From the NCBI GenBank assembly GCA_910585245.1, contig CAJUCO010000057.1, positions 1-7,828 of the forward strand: 7,828 nucleotides of DNA. Reading direction: 5' to 3'. Below are positions 1 to 5,233 of this stretch, piece after piece. The DNA is from an uncultured Oscillibacter sp. Its GTDB lineage: Bacteria; Bacillota; Clostridia; Oscillospirales; Oscillospiraceae. Under the pieces are notes generated by a model that did not search any database, was not told the DNA's origin, and saw only the letters and a program-made list of their open reading frames with translations. Both the position numbers and the translations under genes were made by a program. Numbering within the stretch: position 1 is the first letter of the stretch; every line of letters starts with the position of its first letter.

Positions 1-764
1 TGCCCAACCTCTATTTTACCCGGGACCCCTTCGCCACCATCGGCACCGGCGTGTCGATTCACAAGATGCTGACGGAGACCCGGAACCGGGAGACCCTTTT
101 TGGCAAATTCATCTTTGAACACAACCCGGAGTATATGCACGCCCCCCGGTGGTACGACCGGGGCGAGGTCTCCTCTCTGGAGGGGGGAGACATCCTGATT
201 CTCAGCCCCCAGGTGCTGGGGGTGGGCATCTCCCAGCGGACCAAGGGAGACTCCATCGACACCCTGGCGGAGGCCGTCCTCACCTACAGCCGGACGAACT
301 TCAAGAAAATTCTGGCCTTTAACATCCCCAAGAGCCGGTCCTTCATGCACCTGGACACGGTGTTTACTATGGTGGACCGGGACAAGTTCACGGTGCATCC
401 CAACATTCTCTCCAGCATCACGGTCTTTGTCATGGAGCTGGACGAAAACAGAAAGATGCGAATTGAGCAACAGGACGGCCGCCTGGAGGACATCTTAAAA
501 GAACATTTGGGACTGGACCGTGTGACGCTCATCGAGTGCGGCCGGGGCAGCGAAGTGGACGCGGCCCGGGAACAGTGGAACGACGGCAGCAACACCCTGG
601 CCATCGCCCCCGGCGAGGTGGTGGTGTACTCCAGGAACTATGTGACCAACCGCTCCTTGGAGGAGGCGGGGGTCAAGGTTCACGCCATCCCCAGCGCGGA
701 GCTCAGCCGGGGCCGCGGCGGGCCCCGGTGTATGAGTATGCCCCTGTGGCGGGAGGACCCGTGA
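1..764 (+). CDS. arcA: Arginine deiminase, C-terminal part (5' end outside window)
   Basis: Arginine deiminase hydrolyses L-arginine to citrulline and ammonia in the cytoplasm, the first step of the arginine deiminase pathway. The frame is already open at base 1; the first two bases fit the end of an ATG in the family motif MPNLYFTRDP. About 253 residues are visible of a family length near 410, so the N-terminal part is missing, and the GTG at 51 is internal. All expected active-site elements in this part are present: FTRDP (Asp at visible residue 8), EGGD (60-63), GISQRT (75-80), FMHLDTVFTMVD (His 116), and the C-terminal CMSMPL with the nucleophilic Cys at 243. It ends 73 bases before arcB on the same strand, and that gap holds only a weak 6-bp inverted repeat (781-786 with 799-804). 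Catalytic roles come from family knowledge; the assignment is very secure. Confidence 0.97.
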   Translation, partial: PNLYFTRDPFATIGTGVSIHKMLTETRNRETLFGKFIFEHNPEYMHAPRWYDRGEVSSLEGGDILILSPQVLGVGISQRTKGDSIDTLAEAVLTYSRTNFKKILAFNIPKSRSFMHLDTVFTMVDRDKFTVHPNILSSITVFVMELDENRKMRIEQQDGRLEDILKEHLGLDRVTLIECGRGSEVDAAREQWNDGSNTLAIAPGEVVVYSRNYVTNRSLEEAGVKVHAIPSAELSRGRGGPRCMSMPLWREDP

Positions 765-837
765 GGCTCTCCCGGCGGGAAAGGGGCGAGTAGAATCCCC
801 CCTTATGGAAGAAATCAAAAAAGGAAGGTAATGCAAC

Positions 838-1836
838 ATGGCATTGAATTTAAAAGGTCGCAGTTTTTTGACTCTGGAGGACTTTACCCCCGGTGAAATC
901 CGATATCTCCTGGATCTGGGCCACGCATTGAAGGCCAAGCGCCGCTCCGGCGTCTGTGAACCTGCTCTGAAGGGCAAGCACATTGTGCTGCTTTTTGAAA
1001 AGACCTCTACCCGGACCCGGTGCTCCTTCGAAGTTGCCGCCACGCAGGAGGGGGCCCACGTCACCTACCTGGATGCGGGCAGTTCCCAGATGGGGAAGAA
1101 GGAGTCCCTGGAGGACTCCGCCAAGGTTTTGGGCCGCTTCTTCGACGGCATCGAGTACCGGGGCTATGCCCAACAGGTGGTGGAGGATCTGGCGAAACGG
1201 TCCGGCGTCCCGGTGTGGAACGGCCTTACGGACTGGGACCACCCCACTCAGATTCTCGCAGACATGATGACCCTGGAGGAGCATTGCGCCAAGTCTCTGA
1301 ACAAAATGAAGGTGGTTTTCCCCGGCGACGTGCGGAACAATATGTGCTACGCCTGGATGATAGGCGCGGCGAAAATGGGGATGCACTTTGTGGGCCTGGG
1401 GCCCCAGGAGCTGGCCAAGCAGATGGACCAGGAGCTGGTGAAGCGGGTCTTCGCCGAGGCAAGGCGCAACGGCGGCCTCATTGAGATCACCGACGACATG
1501 GGCTCTTTAAAAGGGGCGGACATGATCTACGGCGACATCTGGGCCTCCATGGGCGAGGAGGAATTGATCCCCAAGCGGGCGGAGCTTCTCTCCCCCTTCC
1601 GGGTGACGGAGGAGACCATAAAGGCCACGGGGAACCCGGACGTGCTCTATATGCACTGCCTCCCCTCCTTCCACGACTTTGAGACGAAGCTTGCCAAGGA
1701 GTGGAAGGACAAGGGCGTGGATATCCGGGAGGTCACCGACGAGGTCTTCCGGGGCCGCCACAGCGTGGTTTTCGACGAAGCTGAAAACCGGATGCACTCC
1801 ATCAAAGCGGTCCTGGTGGCCACCATCGGAAAATAA
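838..1836 (+). CDS. arcB: Ornithine carbamoyltransferase, catabolic by context
   Basis: This enzyme interconverts ornithine plus carbamoyl phosphate and citrulline. Lying between arcA and a transporter, it most likely runs in the catabolic direction, splitting citrulline. Its 332 residues match the usual family length. Visible motifs are the carbamoyl-phosphate loop STRTR (57-61), HPTQ (135-138), GDVRNNM (163-169), the ornithine-binding SMG in DIWASMGEE (237-239), HCLP (273-276) with the conserved Cys, and a C-terminal EVFRGRHSVVFDEAENR segment (302-318). The ATG at 838 is chosen because GGAAGG (823-828) lies nine bases upstream and the N-terminus (MALNLKGRSFLTLEDFT) aligns with the family start. 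The stop overlaps the ribosome site of the next gene, which supports one operon. An anabolic argF role cannot be excluded from sequence alone, but no arginine-biosynthesis gene is nearby. Confidence 0.96.
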   Translation: MALNLKGRSFLTLEDFTPGEIRYLLDLGHALKAKRRSGVCEPALKGKHIVLLFEKTSTRTRCSFEVAATQEGAHVTYLDAGSSQMGKKESLEDSAKVLGRFFDGIEYRGYAQQVVEDLAKRSGVPVWNGLTDWDHPTQILADMMTLEEHCAKSLNKMKVVFPGDVRNNMCYAWMIGAAKMGMHFVGLGPQELAKQMDQELVKRVFAEARRNGGLIEITDDMGSLKGADMIYGDIWASMGEEELIPKRAELLSPFRVTEETIKATGNPDVLYMHCLPSFHDFETKLAKEWKDKGVDIREVTDEVFRGRHSVVFDEAENRMHSIKAVLVATIGK

Positions 1837-1843
1837 AGGGGGG
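1835..1843 (+). promoter_or_regulatory. Ribosome binding site that decides the TTG start of the transporter gene
   Basis: The purine run AAAGGGGGG begins inside the arcB stop codon and ends eight bases before the TTG at 1852. The alternative ATG at 1873, which would begin MPTAY, has no comparable site at the right distance. This favours the rare TTG start and suggests translational coupling with arcB. Confidence 0.6.
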
Positions 1844-1851
1844 ACATCCCT

Positions 1852-3240
1852 TTGGAACGAGCGAAATTCCGTATGCCTACGGCATACACTACTCTATTTC
1901 TCCTCATCATCCTGGTGGCCTTGTCCACCTGGTTGGTTCCGGCGGGAACCTATCAATATGTGGACGAGGCTCCGGTGGCCGGAACCTACCACGCCGTGGA
2001 CCCCAGCCCCCAGGGAGCCGGAGCGGTGCTGAAAGCCGCCTTTGCCGGATTCTATGACGCGGTGGACGTGTGCGTCTTCATTTTGATGGTGGGCGGCTTT
2101 CTGGGGGTGGTGATGAAGACCGGAGCGGTGGACGCCGGCGTGGGCCGGATTATCCAGCGCCTGGGAGGCCGGGAAAAGTGGCTGATTCCCATTTTGATGG
2201 TCGCCTTTGGACTGGGAGGCACCACCTACGGTATGTGGGAGGAGACCATGGCCTTTTACCCTTTGTTGATTCCCGTCTTTCTGGCGGCGGGCTATGACGC
2301 GGTGGTGGGCATCTCCGTCATCCTTCTGGGGGCCGGGGCGGGGATCATCAGCTCCACCGTCAACCCCTTCGCTACAGGGATTGCGGCGGGCTTTGCCGGA
2401 GTGTCCCTGGGAGACGGCATCCTTCTCCGGGCCGTCCAATGGGTGGTCTTCGAGGGGGCGGCCATATGGTTCGTCATGGCTTACGCAGCCCGGGTGAAAA
2501 AGAACCCCGCCCGGTCCGTGGTGGGCGTGGGGGCGGGAAAACTCCAGGCCAACATGGAGGAGGCGGTGGAGTTTACCCCCAAGCGGAAGGTCATCATGGT
2601 CATCTTCACCCTGACCTTCCTGATTATGATTTACGGTGTCATCCCCTTTGACGAGATGGGCCTGCACCTGCCGGTTTTGGGCTGGTGGTTCCCGGAGCTC
2701 AGCGCCTTGTTCCTGGTAGGCGGCGTGGTCATTGGCCTCATTGACCGGATGGGAGAGGAGGCCATTGCCGAGACCTATGTGGCGGGCTGCGCGGACCTTT
2801 TGGGAGTGGCCCTTATCATTGGCATCAGCCGGGGCATCACCGTGCTGATGAATGACGGGCAGATTACCGGCACCATCCTCCACTGGGGAGAGAAGGCCCT
2901 CTCCGGTACAGGGCCGGTGAGCTTTGTGCTGCTGGTGTACCTGCTGTATCTGCCCCTGACGGTGCTGATTCCCTCCTCTTCGGGTCTTGCGACTTTGTCG
3001 GTACCCGTCATGGCCCCCCTGGGCCGCTTCGCGGGGGTGGGAGGTGACCTGGTGGTGACGGCGTTCCAGTCCGCCTCCGGCTTAGTGAACATTATCACCC
3101 CCACGGCGGCGGTGGTGATGGGAGCCCTGGCCCTGGGGCGTGTGCCCTATGACAAATGGGTTAAGTATGTGTGGAAGCTGATTTTGTATTTCTTTTTGCT
3201 GACGCTTGCCTTCTTGGTTGTGGGCGTGGCAGTGGGCTAG
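1852..3240 (+). CDS. arcD: YfcC/DcuC-family membrane carrier, probable arginine/ornithine exchanger
   Basis: This 462-residue polytopic membrane protein shows the pattern of the YfcC/DcuC (C4-dicarboxylate anaerobic carrier-like) family. That family includes transporters encoded in the arc operons of streptococci and clostridia. By position it should exchange external arginine for internal ornithine across the cytoplasmic membrane. Hydrophobic segments begin at about residues 13, 70 and 109 and continue to the C-terminus, giving roughly ten to twelve helices. Conserved family stretches are MPTAYTTLFLL with TWLVPAGTY near the N-terminus, TTYGMWEETMAFYPLL (about 124-139), a glycine-rich GAGAGIISSTVNPFATG, and IPSSSGLATLSVPVMAPLG near residue 390. 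Start is TTG, 15 bases after the arcB stop; ATG 1873 is the alternative. Substrate is inferred from context only, and other family members may carry other amino acids or dipeptides, so the symbol names the role. Confidence 0.85.
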   Translation: MERAKFRMPTAYTTLFLLIILVALSTWLVPAGTYQYVDEAPVAGTYHAVDPSPQGAGAVLKAAFAGFYDAVDVCVFILMVGGFLGVVMKTGAVDAGVGRIIQRLGGREKWLIPILMVAFGLGGTTYGMWEETMAFYPLLIPVFLAAGYDAVVGISVILLGAGAGIISSTVNPFATGIAAGFAGVSLGDGILLRAVQWVVFEGAAIWFVMAYAARVKKNPARSVVGVGAGKLQANMEEAVEFTPKRKVIMVIFTLTFLIMIYGVIPFDEMGLHLPVLGWWFPELSALFLVGGVVIGLIDRMGEEAIAETYVAGCADLLGVALIIGISRGITVLMNDGQITGTILHWGEKALSGTGPVSFVLLVYLLYLPLTVLIPSSSGLATLSVPVMAPLGRFAGVGGDLVVTAFQSASGLVNIITPTAAVVMGALALGRVPYDKWVKYVWKLILYFFLLTLAFLVVGVAVG

Positions 3241-3257
3241 GACCCATGAAACAAAAG

Positions 3258-3292
3258 GCGGGCCGCCGTTTCCTGTTGGAGCGGCGGTCCGC
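3258..3292 (+). terminator. GC-rich hairpin behind the arc operon
   Basis: An 11-bp stem pairs 3258-3268 with 3282-3292 around a 13-base loop, 17 bases after the transporter stop. The one non-Watson-Crick pair is G-U when read as + strand RNA but would be C-A on the opposite strand, so the fold favours + transcripts. No T run follows on the + strand, so it may be a 3'-end stabilising hairpin or a factor-assisted stop rather than a classic intrinsic terminator. Read in reverse, a short T-rich stretch (CTTTTGTTT) would follow it. Confidence 0.5.
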
Positions 3293-3364
3293 GTGCTAAA
3301 AGTGGCGCCGGTTTTTGAATGGAAGCGATGCTCTGGCCCCTTGTGTATTTGTTGCGCATAGCTA

Positions 3365-3384
3365 CCTTCTGAGGAGGGCTTTTT
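3365..3384 (+). terminator. Weak candidate terminator, + strand
   Basis: A 5-bp stem with one G-U pair (3365-3369 with 3373-3377) and a 3-base loop is followed by GGC and five T (3380-3384). This is the only + strand T run after a hairpin in the convergent intergenic region. The stem is short and may be chance. The rest of 3293-3364 holds nothing I can recognise. Confidence 0.22.
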
Positions 3385-3394
3385 GACAGTCAAA

Positions 3395-3417
3395 CCGCCA
3401 GCCCTTTGGGCTGGCGG
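3395..3417 (-). terminator. Terminator hairpin of the minus-strand three-gene unit
   Basis: A perfect 9-bp stem (3395-3403 with 3409-3417) with a 5-base loop starts six bases after the stop of the glyoxalase-like gene. On the minus strand it is followed by TTTGACTGTC, a weak T tract. That tract is itself part of a short perfect palindrome (3382-3394: TTTGAC-A-GTCAAA). Position and stem quality support a terminator; the poor T run lowers certainty. Confidence 0.68.
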
Positions 3418-3423
3418 CTCATG

Positions 3424-3783
3424 TTACGGGATAATCTCAATCCAATACCCGTCCGGGTCGGTGATGAAATAGATGCCCATGGCGGGGTTTTCGAAGCAGA
3501 CGCAGCCCATCTCTTTGTGCTTGGCGTAGGACGCCTCGTAGTCCGGCGCCTTGAGGGCCAGATGGAACTCGCACTCTCCCAGGTCATACTTCTGGGGATG
3601 GTCCCGGAGCCACGTCAGCTCCAGGCGGAAGGTGGTTTTCCGGTCGCCCAGGAAGACAATGATGAAGCTGCCGTCATCGGCCTCCTTCCGGCGGACCGGA
3701 GAGAGGTCCAAGGCTTCTTTGTAGAATTTCAAGGAACGGTCCAAATCGGAGACGTTGAAGTTAAAGTGATTAAATGTGTACAT
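3424..3783 (-). CDS. Glyoxalase I-like VOC-family metalloenzyme
   Basis: A 119-residue single-domain vicinal-oxygen-chelate protein, most like lactoylglutathione lyase (glyoxalase I), which isomerises the hemithioacetal of methylglyoxal and a thiol. The four metal ligands expected by comparison with GloA are present: His6 (NHFNFNVSD), Glu55 (RLELTW), His74 (FHLAL) and Glu117 (YWIEIIP). The YDLGECEFHLAL and DPDGYWIEI segments resemble GloA closely. The ATG at 3783 is preceded by AAAGGCGG six bases upstream, and that site overlaps the stop of the HAD gene, so translation is probably coupled. It is the last gene of its unit and a hairpin follows. Clostridia of this kind usually lack glutathione, so another thiol or another VOC substrate is possible. 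The fold is secure; the substrate is not. Confidence 0.85.
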   Translation of the reverse strand: MYTFNHFNFNVSDLDRSLKFYKEALDLSPVRRKEADDGSFIIVFLGDRKTTFRLELTWLRDHPQKYDLGECEFHLALKAPDYEASYAKHKEMGCVCFENPAMGIYFITDPDGYWIEIIP

Positions 3784-3789
3784 ATTTCG

Positions 3790-3797
3790 CCGCCTTT
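3790..3797 (-). promoter_or_regulatory. Coupling ribosome binding site for the glyoxalase-like gene
   Basis: On the minus strand AAAGGCGG spans 3797-3790. It shares its first base with the TGA stop of the HAD gene and leaves six bases to the ATG. This fixes the start and points to co-translation of the two genes. Confidence 0.6.
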
Positions 3798-4546
3798 CAG
3801 CCTGTTTGGTCTTTTAGGATGGTGTAGACCTCATAGATGTCCTGGATGGTGTAAGTGGCCCGGACGTCCTTGGACACATCGCCGTCCCGAGACTGAGTCA
3901 GGAAGGAATGGATGTGGAAGGTGGCCCCGAAGCCCAGGTTCTGGGGGCCGATGACATCCCGGGAGTAGGTGTCTCCCACGTAGGCGCAGGTCTTGGGGTC
4001 CGAGCGGACCTGATTCAAAGAGACCAGGAAGATATTGGGGTCCGGCTTGCGGTAGCCGGTGACGGAGGAGAGGGTCACGTCCTGGAAGTAATCCCGGATG
4101 CCGTACTCCTCCAGCGTGCGGAAGACCTGGTAGAGGGCGGCGGTGTTGCTGATGACGCCCAGCTTCATACCAAGGCCCTTCAAGCCTTCCAGCATTTCCT
4201 TTACCTTGGGGCGGAGCGCACGGTGGTAATGGGTGACTTCCCACATATGGGCCAGCTCCTCGGAGAAGGGCTTTACGGTGTCGAAGTCCAGGCCCAGCTC
4301 CGGCAGAATGTAGTTACCCCAGATCTCTTCGGGTTTCAGCTCCCGGTTCGTGGGGCCCCGATAGGCGGCGTAACGGTCCCAGCCGCCGGCAAAGGCCTGG
4401 ATGGCGGCAGGGATATCCAGGGATAGAGGATGGCCGTGGGCCGCCAAAATGCGAAGGACGCCTTCGGCGGAGGCCTTTTTGCTGGCGTCGTCAATGAAGA
4501 TGTCCTCCAAAGTCCCGCCCATGTCAAACAATACGGTGTCAATCAT
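3797..4546 (-). CDS. HAD-superfamily hydrolase lacking the usual second motif-I Asp
   Basis: This 249-residue cytoplasmic protein has the four haloacid-dehalogenase motifs in order: motif I DMGGT with nucleophile Asp8, motif II VISNT (Ser133), motif III GYRKPDP (Lys167), and motif IV GDTYSRD (Asp192, Asp197). Residues from about 15 to 110 form a helical cap, as in type C1 HAD proteins. Most HAD phosphatases carry a second Asp two residues after the nucleophile as general acid; here that position is Gly10. Phosphonatase and haloacid dehalogenase also lack it, so the reaction may not be ordinary phosphate-ester hydrolysis, although FDMGGTL-type proteins are often annotated simply as HAD hydrolases. 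It starts six bases after the membrane-protein stop, with an imperfect AAGGCAGTGAG upstream of the ATG, and ends 13 bases before the VOC gene. Substrate is unknown. Confidence 0.88.
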   Translation of the reverse strand: MIDTVLFDMGGTLEDIFIDDASKKASAEGVLRILAAHGHPLSLDIPAAIQAFAGGWDRYAAYRGPTNRELKPEEIWGNYILPELGLDFDTVKPFSEELAHMWEVTHYHRALRPKVKEMLEGLKGLGMKLGVISNTAALYQVFRTLEEYGIRDYFQDVTLSSVTGYRKPDPNIFLVSLNQVRSDPKTCAYVGDTYSRDVIGPQNLGFGATFHIHSFLTQSRDGDVSKDVRATYTIQDIYEVYTILKDQTG

Positions 4547-4552
4547 AAATTC

Positions 4553-5095
4553 TCACTGCCTTTTCCAAGGCCTTGCCGGCTCTTTGGCGGGGGCCTTTTT
4601 TTTCCAATATAGATAGTACGCCAGAAGGGATGTCCCCAGACCCAGCGTTAAAGGGGCCAGCGCAAACATCCCAAAAAATTGAAGGATGAGCCCGGTGCTT
4701 TCCCAACCCATGAGAATGATCAGCGCAATGAGGCAGGCCAGCAGCAACAGCGCCAGCCAGATATAGCCGGCGGGAAGCAGACGCTTGTCACTGGGAAGCA
4801 ACCATACCAAAGAGGCAACCGCTGTCCCGGCAATGGCGGGGACCAGGGCCTCTATGAGGTTGATCAGCCAGATGGGGATATCCCCCGATGCCGTCAACAG
4901 GCCGTTTAGCCAGGGAGTGAACAGGGCGAAAAAGCCGCCGTAAAGAGCCAGCAGAACCCAACAGAGGCAGAAGGAGTATAGCAAAATGGTGCTTTTCACC
5001 TTGCCGTTCTCCGTCATTTGGAACGCGCCCCAGAATTTGTCTGCGAACTTGCCGACCCGCTCGTCGATCTCTTTTTGCCGGATGGGATTTGCCAT
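4553..5095 (-). CDS. Four-helix membrane protein of unknown function
   Basis: I do not recognise a family. The 180-residue protein has a charged N-terminal stretch of about 34 residues and four hydrophobic segments at roughly 35-60, 75-100, 107-130 and 135-163. It ends in a basic, proline-containing tail (KKKAPAKEPARPWKRQ), so both ends are probably cytoplasmic. The N-terminal part (KEIDERVGKFADKFWGAF) could be amphipathic. There is no signal peptide, enzymatic motif or lipobox. The start is well supported: AAGGAGG lies five bases before the ATG. It opens the minus-strand unit and is followed after six bases by the HAD gene, so it may be an accessory membrane component for those enzymes or for the upstream ABC transporter. 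Neither role is shown by the sequence. That it is a real gene is likely from the ribosome site and hydrophobic periodicity. Confidence 0.8.
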   Translation of the reverse strand: MANPIRQKEIDERVGKFADKFWGAFQMTENGKVKSTILLYSFCLCWVLLALYGGFFALFTPWLNGLLTASGDIPIWLINLIEALVPAIAGTAVASLVWLLPSDKRLLPAGYIWLALLLLACLIALIILMGWESTGLILQFFGMFALAPLTLGLGTSLLAYYLYWKKKAPAKEPARPWKRQ

Positions 5096-5100
5096 GGGAA

Positions 5101-5107
5101 CCTCCTT
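5101..5107 (-). promoter_or_regulatory. Strong ribosome binding site of the membrane-protein gene, directly after a T run
   Basis: On the minus strand a perfect AAGGAGG sits five bases before the ATG. Immediately upstream is TTTTT, the tail of a long hairpin (5116-5174). The ribosome site therefore starts at the point where transcription would stop if the hairpin terminates. Confidence 0.8.
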
Positions 5108-5115
5108 AAAAACTC

Positions 5116-5174
5116 AGAAGCTGTATTCACAGGCGGGAAGCCTGCTTTGTTTCTCGCCTGTGAATACAGCTTCT
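5116..5174 (-). terminator. 20-bp perfect inverted repeat with T5 tail: terminator, attenuator or palindromic element
   Basis: Bases 5116-5135 and 5155-5174 are exact reverse complements (20 bp), with a 19-base loop. On the minus strand the stem is followed after four bases (TGAG) by five T and then by the AAGGAGG of the membrane-protein gene. On the + strand no T run follows, so polarity is for minus-strand transcripts. It could end the ABC-transporter operon, control readthrough into the three-gene unit, or be a dispersed palindromic repeat. No clear promoter is visible between it and the ATG. Confidence 0.65.
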
Positions 5175-5181
5175 TAGAAGG

Positions 5182-5211
5182 TGGGCGGGCGGCCGGATGG
5201 CCGCCCGCCCA
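5182..5211 (-). terminator. 13-bp perfect GC hairpin after the solute-binding protein gene
   Basis: A perfect 13-bp, almost pure G/C stem (5182-5194 with 5199-5211) closes a 4-base loop, 22 bases after the stop of the solute-binding protein gene. No T run follows on the minus strand (CACCTTCTAAG), so alone it looks more like a 3'-stabilising structure. Together with the hairpin at 5116-5174 it may form a two-part terminator. Confidence 0.55.
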
Positions 5212-5233
5212 GCGAAGCTGTGAACGCGGCGAA

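Noticed and set aside
765..837. Weak inverted repeat (781-786 with 799-804) between arcA and arcB as a terminator
   Set aside because: Only six pairs with a 12-base loop and no T run; arcA and arcB are expected to be co-transcribed.
1894..2883. 329-codon open frame on the - strand, antisense to the transporter
   Set aside because: The His/Gly/Asp-rich low-complexity product is the shadow of a hydrophobic coding frame; the + strand protein has clear family motifs.
3246..3299. Tiny + strand frame MKQKAGRRFLLERRSAC just after the transporter
   Set aside because: Only 17 codons, no good ribosome site, and it coincides with the 3258-3292 hairpin, which explains the sequence better.
3383..3388. 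TTGACA resembling a -35 promoter box on the + strand
   Set aside because: No acceptable -10 box lies 16-18 bases downstream, and it sits in the convergent terminator region facing into the 3' end of a minus-strand gene.
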